Origin: a virus
Virus record (IMG/VR): IMGVR_UViG_3300030580_000559
Location: 1 to 37,769 of that record
Direction: 5' to 3' (one strand)
DNA: 37,769 nt
Under the pieces are notes generated by a model. That model saw nothing but the letters and a program-made list of their open reading frames with translations. It was not told the DNA's origin and did not search any database. Of the stretch, positions 1-6,050 are shown in pieces. The translations under genes and the position numbers were made by a program. The stretch's first letter is position 1; the number at the start of each line of letters is the position of its first letter.

Positions 1-216
1 ATGGCGAGCGAATACTCACTGACGGATGTGCTGGAAAGGGTTTATGAAAACCAACTGGCGTTAGAGGCGGCAATAATGGAGCTGGCGTTATGGGCAGAAG
101 AACGTGGCGCATCAGCGGCTGGTGCGAATGTTCGGGGCTCGCTTTACACTATTGGGGAAAATGCAGGCCATATCAAACAAGGCTTAGCTAGGCTGAAGAG
201 GCCAGATCACCCATGA
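1..216 (+). CDS. small conserved hypothetical protein (intact copy)
   Basis: 71-residue acidic, probably helical protein with no motif I can assign. The core SEYSLTDVLERVYENQLALE recurs in changed form in the decayed copy at 520-726, so the two are paralogues either side of the tRNA-Ser fragment at 261-283. The window opens on its ATG, so neither its ribosome-binding site nor its upstream neighbour is visible. It reads toward the attachment core and ends 44 bases before it. It may belong to whatever element or chromosome lies left of the core rather than to the prophage. No function is proposed. Confidence 0.6.
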   Translation: MASEYSLTDVLERVYENQLALEAAIMELALWAEERGASAAGANVRGSLYTIGENAGHIKQGLARLKRPDHP

Positions 217-260
217 CTAAATCGGGGTCAAGGCAGATGGGGGCTGACGAGTAGCGGGCG

Positions 261-283
261 TTCGAATCTCTCCTTCACCGCCA
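261..283 (+). other. tRNA-Ser 3'-end fragment, probable attachment-site core
   Basis: The 23 bases read TTCGAAT (T loop), CTCTC (3' T-stem), CTTCACC (3' acceptor strand), G discriminator and CCA, which is the 3' end of a serine tRNA. The five bases before it (GGGCG) cannot pair with CTCTC and no tRNA body precedes it, so this is a fragment. P2-like Pseudomonas phage phiCTX is known to integrate in the 3' end of a tRNA-Ser gene, so this is read as the att core. Its orientation means an intact + strand tRNA would lie to the left, beyond the window, with another element or attP arm between. Confidence 0.72.
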
Positions 284-300
284 AATTACGAAAGCGCCCC

Positions 301-341
301 TCCCTGATGTTCCTAGATAAAGTCGGGGATTTGTTGTTTTT
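301..341 (+). terminator. stem-loop plus T-rich tract just after the att core
   Basis: TCCCTGA (301-307) pairs with TCGGGGA (323-329), with one G-T pair, and is followed by TTTGTTGTTTTT. It sits 17 bases after the CCA, the usual place for a tRNA terminator. The phage arm may supply a replacement terminator, or this may be true tRNA downstream sequence. Confidence 0.5.
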
Positions 342-357
342 GGCGCCCCCAAAATGC

Positions 358-378
358 TCCCATGGCCTCACCATGGGA
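358..378. repeat. perfect 8-bp hairpin near the att core
   Basis: TCCCATGG (358-365), loop CCTCA, CCATGGGA (371-378). No T tract follows. It lies in the non-coding arm between the att core and the pseudogene. It could be a recombination-arm structure or a protein-binding palindrome; the sequence does not decide. Confidence 0.4.
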
Positions 379-519
379 CTGGCGCTCCATTCTGGTGCGA
401 AAGCGTTAGCCAAAACAAGAACGCCGCCAGAGACGCTTCTTTGTGTTACGTACCACTTCTGTATCATCGGACGAAATCTTCGTTTCTCTGGTGATGGCAC
501 TTTGATTGATCTGGCTGCT

Positions 520-726
520 ATGCTCGATGCTCATACGAATGGAGTCGATGACATTCCCACCGAATATTTCCTCTCCGACGTACTCGCCAGAATCTACGAA
601 TATCAGCTGGCTCTTGAAGCAGCATTGATGGAGCCTGTTCTGAATATAGAAGACAGCAGCGCAACTACTTTTGGGGAAATCGCACGTGAAACCCTGGCCA
701 CTATTGGCAGAAATGCGGGATACTGA
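520..726 (+). pseudogene. decayed paralogue of the 1-216 gene, ended by a premature stop
   Basis: From ATG 520 the frame gives 68 residues, including TEYFLSDVLARIYEYQLALE, which matches the 1-216 product along its length. It stops at TGA 724-726 exactly where the intact copy continues NAGHIKQGLARL; beyond the stop the same frame still reads KQELARLDLK. A nonsense change has therefore removed the last part, and no clear ribosome-binding site is seen before the ATG. The intact and broken copies lie on opposite sides of the att core, which suggests they came with two related elements or from duplication during integration. Confidence 0.6.
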
Positions 727-794
727 AAGCAAGAATTAGCGCGCTTAGATCTAAAAAATAATTCGACAACACCATCTATTCAGAAGGTCAAAAA

Positions 795-2234
795 ATGGAT
801 TTCGAAGAATTTGAGTTGCAAAGGTTATTCGGCCATGAAGCTGCGGAAGATGAAAATCCAGAGCGCCTAAGGGAATATTACTTCAAAGGAAAAACATACG
901 CACAAGTTGTCAACGATCTGCCCTTAAGAATTATCGTCGGTCATAAGGGTGTAGGAAAATCAGCGTTATTTCAAGTCGCCATAAATGAAGAGTCTCTGAA
1001 AAACCGCCTTACTCTTTTAATAAAGCCTAATGATATCGTTGACATCGGAGAGGATACCGATGACTTTTTGAAAATGATTAGAGATTGGAAGACTGGAATA
1101 AACGAGATCATAGCGAAGAAAGCTTTAACGTCATTTGGCATGCTCTATGATGGTTGGAGGGGTAAACTGAACCAATATGGCGGAGCGGCGCTAGATTTCC
1201 TAGCATCAACGATCCAACAAGACAAAGCAGATCTTACTCCGGCAAAACAAGCCATTTTGAAGGATTTTCTTAAACATCATAAGATTTCAGTCTACATTGA
1301 TGATCTTGACCGTGGATGGCAAGGACGAAAACACGACATCCAGCGAATTTCTGCACTTTTGAATGCCATACGGGACATCTCTACTGAGAATCGAGGGGTT
1401 TATTTCCGTATTAGCCTGCGTTCAGATGTATATTACCTGGCGCGTACCTCTGATGAATCTACCGACAAAACCGAAGGATCGGTAATATGGTTCTCGTGGA
1501 CTAATCACGAGATTCTTGCGCTACTTTCGAAAAGAATTGATAGCTATTTCGGCGGAAAAGTCACCGAAGCCGAATTTTTAGAAAAGCATCAATCACAGAT
1601 GATGCATTACTTAAGCGCGATTATCGAAGAAAAATTTTCTGGCAAAGGTCACTGGCAAGACGCACCTATGTACCGAGTGTTAATGTCGCTTATTCGGAAA
1701 AGGCCCCGAGACCTGGTAAAACTTTTGACTCTTGCTGGCCGTGAAGCAAAGTCAAAAAACTCCTCAGTTATTACAACGCGCAATCTAGAAGCTGTTTTCG
1801 AAGAGTACTCTCAAGGGAGACTCCAAGATACCATCAATGAATATCGATCCGAGCTTCCGACCATCGAAAGACTGATTTTGGGAATGCGTCCTACTAAGGC
1901 CCAAAGAAAATTGGGACAGGGTTATGTTTACACAACCGCCCTGTTATTGAAAAAGCTTAAAGACATTGAAGAGCAGGGAAAATTCCGCTGGACAAACAAT
2001 ACTCTAATAGAAACCAAAGAACTCGCAGCCTTCTTATTCAAAATAAACTTTATAACCGCTCGCAAAGCAACTGCGGCCGGTATTGACCGTAAGTACTTCG
2101 AAGAAAATAGATATCTCTCTAATAAATTTGTCGACTTCGGTTATGACTGGGAGGTTCATCCAGCTTATAGATGGGCTCTCCAACCAGAAGATCCCATGCA
2201 GATTTTCAACGAGCTGGAATTGAGCGCCACATAA
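795..2234 (+). CDS. P-loop ATPase (KAP/Sll1717-like), candidate anti-phage cargo
   Basis: 479 residues. Walker A GHKGVGKS is at residues 49-56 and Walker B VYIDDLDRGW at about 166-175, followed by a conserved basic strand FRISLRSDVYY (204-214) as in KAP/STAND-like NTPases. The N-terminal start (ELQRLFGHEAAED, then YYFKGKTY) resembles proteins annotated as P-loop ATPase, Sll1717 family. The C-terminal 250 residues have no motif I recognise and may sense or act. ATG 795 is preceded by AGAAGG at a good distance. Composition is clearly AT-richer than the phage core, indicating later acquisition. The gene stands alone between the att core and cos, the position of old/tin in P2. ATPase fold is confident; a defence role is inferred from position and family. 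Confidence 0.8.
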   Translation: MDFEEFELQRLFGHEAAEDENPERLREYYFKGKTYAQVVNDLPLRIIVGHKGVGKSALFQVAINEESLKNRLTLLIKPNDIVDIGEDTDDFLKMIRDWKTGINEIIAKKALTSFGMLYDGWRGKLNQYGGAALDFLASTIQQDKADLTPAKQAILKDFLKHHKISVYIDDLDRGWQGRKHDIQRISALLNAIRDISTENRGVYFRISLRSDVYYLARTSDESTDKTEGSVIWFSWTNHEILALLSKRIDSYFGGKVTEAEFLEKHQSQMMHYLSAIIEEKFSGKGHWQDAPMYRVLMSLIRKRPRDLVKLLTLAGREAKSKNSSVITTRNLEAVFEEYSQGRLQDTINEYRSELPTIERLILGMRPTKAQRKLGQGYVYTTALLLKKLKDIEEQGKFRWTNNTLIETKELAAFLFKINFITARKATAAGIDRKYFEENRYLSNKFVDFGYDWEVHPAYRWALQPEDPMQIFNELELSAT

Positions 2235-2241
2235 ACCTAAC

Positions 2242-2275
2242 AACGCTGCCTCTACCTATCGTAGGCGGCAGCGTT
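2242..2275 (+). terminator. strong stem-loop after the ATPase gene
   Basis: AACGCTGCC (2242-2250) pairs with GGCAGCGTT (2267-2275), and inner CTAC/GTAG adds to the stem. It begins 7 bases after the stop codon. No T run follows, so termination may be weak or bidirectional. Confidence 0.6.
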
Positions 2276-2483
2276 CCTCCTCTTGCTTAATATGCATACC
2301 TTATCGAAAGTTCCTCTCGCTCCAATCCTAACATCCTCTACAAACACCCACATCTCACGCTGTGTGGGTGAGAGTGCGGACGCGTGAACGTAAAGGTCGT
2401 GAGTACTGCGCAATGCAGCACGCAGCTTCAAAAGTGCCCAGCCCTAGGCACATCTCGCGTTTTTTTGTTGACCAACGGGAAAG

Positions 2484-2756
2484 AGGTTAGGAGGGTTAGT
2501 TTTTGGCTGGGTGCCCTGAAAGCGTTCTCTGTTGCGGCTTTGCGCAGGATTGCAAAGGTTAGCTCTACGGTTATGTATGGTTAATTCCTAACCTTTATTA
2601 ATGTTAAATAGCAAGTAATTTAATTCCTTTAAAAACAGCTACTTACAGAATACTTACTTTCGACTTAACCCTTACTAACCCCTCAAAGTTAGCGCTCAGG
2701 CCCAGCAAATACGGGCCTTTCAAATCAGCGCATCGCCCTCAAAAAAAAACTAACCC
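2484..2756. repeat. cluster of GGTTAG/CTAACC heptamers
   Basis: AGGTTAG at 2484-2490, GGGTTAG 2493-2499, AGGTTAG 2556-2562, CTAACCT 2588-2594, CTAACCC 2675-2681, AGTTAG 2687-2692, CTAACCC 2750-2756. The first three are on the + strand; later ones are mostly inverted. GGGTTAGTTTTT (2493-2504) and AAAAACTAACCC (2745-2756) form a perfect 12-base inverted repeat. Possible protein-binding sites near cos; function unknown. Confidence 0.5.
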
Positions 2757-2879
2757 TTTTCCCGAGCCGACTCCCGAATATGCCTGGCTGTTCGTTCGCG
2801 TGGGCGTCATTGAAACGCACCCACCCTCGCAGGTTTCCGCAGGCTTTCGATAGCCTTGAAACATTCCGACAGCCCCTAG

Positions 2880-2913
2880 CCGCACTAGTTTTGGAGGGAG
2901 TGCAGAAGTGCGG
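2880..2913. repeat. inverted repeat immediately left of cos
   Basis: CCGCACT (2880-2886) and AGTGCGG (2907-2913) are perfect complements separated by 20 bases, about 25 bases left of the cos candidate. This is a plausible terminase-recognition element, by position only. Confidence 0.35.
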
Positions 2914-2937
2914 AAAAAGAGACCCATTTAGCCCGCA

Positions 2938-2956
2938 GGCGAGGTGGGGGGACGAC
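2938..2956 (+). other. cos: candidate cos site (P2-type cohesive end)
   Basis: GGCGAGGTGGGGGGACGAC matches the P2 19-base cohesive end as I recall it (GGCGAGGCGGGGAAAGCAC) at 14 of 19 positions, including the first seven bases and the following GGGG block. It lies upstream (virion-left) of the leftward Q-P operon, as in P2, in an otherwise gene-free stretch. If right, virion DNA starts here with the ImmA pair and ends with integrase, att and the ATPase gene. The exact nicks and overhang length cannot be read from sequence. Confidence 0.68.
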
Positions 2957-3094
2957 GGCGCGCGCCAGATGTAGAGACGCGACTATCCTTGACCTTGTGG
3001 CACGTCACTTCCCCTGATTTTATTCTTTGCACCTAATTGGGGCATAGCCTTCGTCATGGCACCTAACATCAAGGAACTATTGTTGAGAGGTGGT

Positions 3095-3124
3095 TTGAGG
3101 TGGCGCGATTAGTGGTTCAATAAT
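3095..3124 (+). promoter_or_regulatory. possible sigma70 promoter for the HTH-ImmA module
   Basis: TTGAGG (3095-3100), an 18-base spacer, AATAAT (3119-3124). Expected transcription start is near 3131, just before the tandem repeats at 3137-3193, which would then lie in the leader as operators. Confidence 0.35.
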
Positions 3125-3136
3125 GCTTTGAAAGCT

Positions 3137-3193
3137 GGTTGACAGAAGTCGTTTTTTGCCCGATCCTCTGGTTGACAAATATCGATTTTTGCC
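3137..3193 (+). promoter_or_regulatory. two tandem 24-base repeats, probable operators
   Basis: Copies at 3137-3160 and 3170-3193 share GGTTGACA, then TCG, then TTTTTGCC, with 20 of 24 bases identical. The period is 33 bases, three helical turns, so both copies face the same side of DNA. They end next to the ribosome-binding site (AGGA 3194-3197) of the first gene of the module. The HTH protein encoded by the second gene is the natural candidate to bind them. Confidence 0.55.
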
Positions 3194-3203
3194 AGGAACC
3201 GTT

Positions 3204-3797
3204 ATGACTTTCAAACTTCCCTCGTCGTTCTATCAAGAACTGTCTGATGAGCGCCTGGCAAAAATTGCCGAACCGCTGCTCGACATCCGTTACACCACCC
3301 TTCAAGAAATGTCCTCACAGTTCGATGACACCTATACGCAAGAAACTGCTGCGTTTGGCCGCTCTCGAAACGTGCTCATCCATTTGTGCACCAGTGGAAA
3401 ATATCAATGGCTTAGCCTCGCCAACGCAGGCATGGACGTGACGTTCAGAATCGGTAGCGTTCCTTGCCGATTCTTCCGGGACGATCCAGAAAGCCCTGAG
3501 AAGCCTGGGTTCTTCAAACGCAACGGTGCTGACGATCTGTTCTCAATTGACGAGGACGCTCCTGTTATGTGGCGCTTTGTGATCGAAAAGGCGATGACAG
3601 AGGAAGATGAAGATCGAGTTTTCTTCATTGGATACAACGCTTTCCAAGAAAAAGTGTCTCAATGGGCATATGGAGCATCTGGTCCTGTACTGCATACTGT
3701 GGACAGCGACACGCCAGCTTCCAAAGAGCTGCGGCCGGCTGAGGTTGGTGTCCGCGAAGATTCCATTGATAAGAGCGATCAAGCTCAAACAGAGTGA
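3204..3797 (+). CDS. unknown protein paired with the HTH-ImmA protein
   Basis: 197 residues from ATG 3204, chosen because AGGA stands 6 bases ahead; an in-frame TTG at 3156 lies inside the operator repeats and is less likely. Soluble, acidic C-terminal tail, no signal peptide or catalytic motif I recognise. The region around FEDSPEKPGF-like and WRFVIEKAMTEED looks folded alpha/beta. It lies 5 bases upstream of the HTH-ImmA/IrrE gene, so the two are surely co-transcribed. Two-gene modules in which an HTH-ImmA/IrrE protein partners a small unknown protein occur as toxin-antitoxin or defence pairs (for example RosmerTA by architecture), but I cannot establish homology. It could be the toxin, or a protein cleaved by the peptidase. 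Confidence 0.7.
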   Translation: MTFKLPSSFYQELSDERLAKIAEPLLDIRYTTLQEMSSQFDDTYTQETAAFGRSRNVLIHLCTSGKYQWLSLANAGMDVTFRIGSVPCRFFRDDPESPEKPGFFKRNGADDLFSIDEDAPVMWRFVIEKAMTEEDEDRVFFIGYNAFQEKVSQWAYGASGPVLHTVDSDTPASKELRPAEVGVREDSIDKSDQAQTE

Positions 3798-3802
3798 TAT
3801 AG

Positions 3803-4918
3803 ATGAATGCCGTTTTCGACGGAGCATCTCTCAGACTAGCCCGCGTTTTCAGCGGGCTAGCTCTTGAAGAGGTAGCAGAAAGGGTAGGCAAAACACGCCA
3901 ATACCTTCACAAGCTTGAGACAGGCCAAGGAACGCCTACAGAACAACTGATGGGTGACCTTGCCGACGCTTTAGATGTGGAAATTGGTTTCTTCGCATCC
4001 AGGCCGCATAGACTGAATGAGGATCAGTTCCACTTTAGAAAACTGATGACCACCAAAAGCACTATCAAACAGGTAGCAATCGCTAGAGGCGAAATGATTG
4101 ACTCATTGATCAAGTTTCTTGATCAAGAGCTGCGTCTGCCTCAAGTCAGCATCCCTAGCCTGCCACATTCGCACACCTTCGATGACGTTGAGCGAGCCGC
4201 AGAGTTTTGCCGAAAAGAATGGGACTTAGGATTGGGTCCAATTGCCAACATGACCCGACTCGTAGAAAACCTCGGAGCCGTTGTTACCACCTTTCAAGGT
4301 GTCTCCAAGGAAATTGACGCTCTGTCTGTATCAGTCGAACGACCATTTATTGTTCGTAACACTGCTAAAGAAAGCGCTTGTCGACAACGCTTTGACATTG
4401 CTCACGAGCTAGGTCACCTGGTGATGCACGAAGGGGTGGTAACAGGCGATAGAGTTACTGAGAACCAAGCCAACAGATTCGCGAGTGCTCTGCTTTTGCC
4501 TCGCTCCATGATGGCAAAGCTCTTTCCGCGCCCAACCGGAACGCGGCTTGACTGGAAAGGCATAAGAGACTTCAAACTCACCTGGAAGGTGAGCAAAGCT
4601 GGCATTCTGTATAGAGCAAAACAGCTCGATCTGATCACCGAGAGCCAGTACAAAACTGGGGTAATCACCCTGAGAAAGTATGGCGAAACGAACGGGGAGA
4701 GAGAGGACAACTTGGTAGCACAAGAACCACCTGAAATGCTTGCGCGGTCGCTGTTCATCTTGGCGGAGAAAAAAGGAATCAACGCCCAGGAGATAGCTAA
4801 AGCGTTACACATAAAACCTGCATTCCTTCAAGAATTAGCAGGGTTGGAATCGATAGCCCTTTCGAACCCACCACAGATTCGAACCCAAGCGCCAACACAT
4901 TTGCGCCTGGTCAAGTAA
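3803..4918 (+). CDS. HTH (XRE) plus ImmA/IrrE metallopeptidase regulator
   Basis: 371 residues. An XRE helix-turn-helix occupies residues 7-65 (LEEVAERVGKTRQYLHKLE). The ImmA/IrrE zinc peptidase domain has HELGHLVMH at 201-209 (H201, E202, H205), with a likely third ligand at E220 in TENQANRFASALLLP. The C-terminal 60 residues hold another helical segment. Such fusions bind their own promoter and cleave a repressor or partner on a signal, controlling mobile elements or toxins. Start ATG 3803 follows GAGTGAT, which overlaps the upstream stop. The tandem repeats at 3137-3193 are its probable operators. It is followed by a strong terminator (4931-4954). Domain call is sure; the defence role is inference. 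Confidence 0.88.
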   Translation: MNAVFDGASLRLARVFSGLALEEVAERVGKTRQYLHKLETGQGTPTEQLMGDLADALDVEIGFFASRPHRLNEDQFHFRKLMTTKSTIKQVAIARGEMIDSLIKFLDQELRLPQVSIPSLPHSHTFDDVERAAEFCRKEWDLGLGPIANMTRLVENLGAVVTTFQGVSKEIDALSVSVERPFIVRNTAKESACRQRFDIAHELGHLVMHEGVVTGDRVTENQANRFASALLLPRSMMAKLFPRPTGTRLDWKGIRDFKLTWKVSKAGILYRAKQLDLITESQYKTGVITLRKYGETNGEREDNLVAQEPPEMLARSLFILAEKKGINAQEIAKALHIKPAFLQELAGLESIALSNPPQIRTQAPTHLRLVK

Positions 4919-4930
4919 GCCCAATCACTA

Positions 4931-4954
4931 AGCCCGGCACCTGCCGGGCTTTTT
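4931..4954. terminator. rho-independent terminator between the convergent ImmA and portal genes
   Basis: AGCCCGGC (4931-4938), loop ACCT, GCCGGGCT (4943-4950), then TTTT. The stem is a perfect 8 bp, and an A-poor left flank favours + strand termination. It may also serve the leftward portal operon. Confidence 0.85.
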
Positions 4955-4997
4955 GTTAGGTTTGAACATAATCAAATTGTTTGCGACGTGGCGAAAA

Positions 4998-6050
4998 CTA
5001 CTTCCCCCCCGTTGGAAGCTCAAATTCCTTGAAGCTGACAACCTCTTCACCCAGCCAGTCGTTGACCTGAGCCAGTCGAGCCTGCAGCGGCTCCAGCTCG
5101 TTGACCGCCCAAACCTCAGCAGCCTCCCGCAACGATCCAAACCCACCCGCGTTCTGCGGCACGATGCCCATCAATTGCGGTGGAATGCGCAATGCCGCAA
5201 GCAGATCGTCGCGGCTGATGTTCTTGATCGAGCTGAATTCATCTTTGGCCGCGACCTCGCTGACGGGGATCAACTGGATGCCTTCCTTTTTCCCACCGGG
5301 TGCATAGACGAACAAATTTCGGAAGTTGCCAGGGCCTTTGGAGTTCTTCAGGGCTGTGCGCAGTGAGTCAATGTCCTCCTCCTTCTGCGCTGCGTCGGTC
5401 ATGTACAGAATGAAACCAGCGTGGCTGCCGTTGTTGTAGTACTTGCGACGGAACAGCGTGGCGCTCTCATTGAGCAGCGCGCTTTGTAGCGCTGCCAACC
5501 ATTCCGGCAGGCCGTAAATCTCCTGGTTGATATCGGCCTCGCGAAGGTGACAGATCGATCCCGGAGCGAATTCATGCTCGTCCTTCCATCCACGCACCTG
5601 GTAATAGGTCTGCAACTCCACGCCACGCCGCATGTACTTCGCCAGCGGTGGCACCAGGCCAAGAGTGTCGCGCAGCATGTTGTTGCGCTTCTCCAGGTAG
5701 CAGTTGCCGCACCACAGCCAGTCGAGGGCGAATTGTTCGAACGCCTGTCGGCTCAACAGCCGGTGGGGCTTGAATGTGCGGGCCAGCATGTTGCGCTTGA
5801 AGTTCAGCCCCGACTGAAGGTAGACACTGGCACGCGTCGTCTTCGCCAGGCCATCCATGGACATGGGTGTCTCGTACCAGCGTCCGTTGGCCCAGCACTC
5901 CAGATAGTCGAGGACTTCCCTGCCATCAAGCACCGGGGTGGGTTCACCGAACGTGAACGCCTCAACAGGTCCAGGCTCAGGCGGCAGCAGATCCCCCTCG
6001 ATAGGGGGCTGAGCGGTGGCCAGTTGGGTGCCGCGCTTACGTCTGCTCAT
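4998..6050 (-). CDS. Q: phage portal protein (P2 gpQ)
   Basis: 350 residues. It forms the dodecameric portal at the capsid vertex through which DNA is pumped and to which the tail connects. The sequence is typical of the P2 portal family: WYETPMSMDGLAKT, LFRRKYYNNGSHAGFILY, and the C-terminal LRIPPQLMGIVPQNAGGFGS. Start is ATG 6050, which overlaps the terminase stop as TGATG; an in-frame ATG farther upstream would lie inside the terminase gene and is rejected. It is second in the leftward P-Q operon, as in P2, and points toward cos. Confidence 0.96.
   Translation of the reverse strand: MSRRKRGTQLATAQPPIEGDLLPPEPGPVEAFTFGEPTPVLDGREVLDYLECWANGRWYETPMSMDGLAKTTRASVYLQSGLNFKRNMLARTFKPHRLLSRQAFEQFALDWLWCGNCYLEKRNNMLRDTLGLVPPLAKYMRRGVELQTYYQVRGWKDEHEFAPGSICHLREADINQEIYGLPEWLAALQSALLNESATLFRRKYYNNGSHAGFILYMTDAAQKEEDIDSLRTALKNSKGPGNFRNLFVYAPGGKKEGIQLIPVSEVAAKDEFSSIKNISRDDLLAALRIPPQLMGIVPQNAGGFGSLREAAEVWAVNELEPLQARLAQVNDWLGEEVVSFKEFELPTGGK

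Larger units (their letters stand above)
2276..3094. other. non-coding cos-proximal region
   Basis: About 820 bases without a credible gene; short open frames here lack ribosome-binding sites and recognisable proteins. It holds a hairpin (CACCCACA 2345-2352 with TGTGGGTG 2363-2370), a cluster of GGTTAG/CTAACC words (2484-2756), a hairpin at 2880-2913 and the cos candidate at 2938-2956. Parts are AT-rich (about 2580-2700), contrasting with the GC-rich cos flank. Confidence 0.55.

Noticed and set aside
251-283. possible complete tRNA gene
   Set aside because: Only the T loop, 3' stems and CCA are present; the 5' half and anticodon arm are missing and the T-stem cannot pair.
2384-2584. 66-residue open frame on the + strand
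   Set aside because: No ribosome-binding site or family; it overlaps the GGTTAG word cluster and the composition is not coding-like.
2493-2756. MITE or insertion sequence bounded by the 12-base inverted repeat
   Set aside because: No target-site duplication is seen next to the repeats and no transposase fragment inside; kept only as a repeat.
3139-3177. two TTGACA -35 boxes within the tandem repeats
   Set aside because: No acceptable -10 lies 16-18 bases after either; the hexamers are part of the repeated operator-like unit instead.
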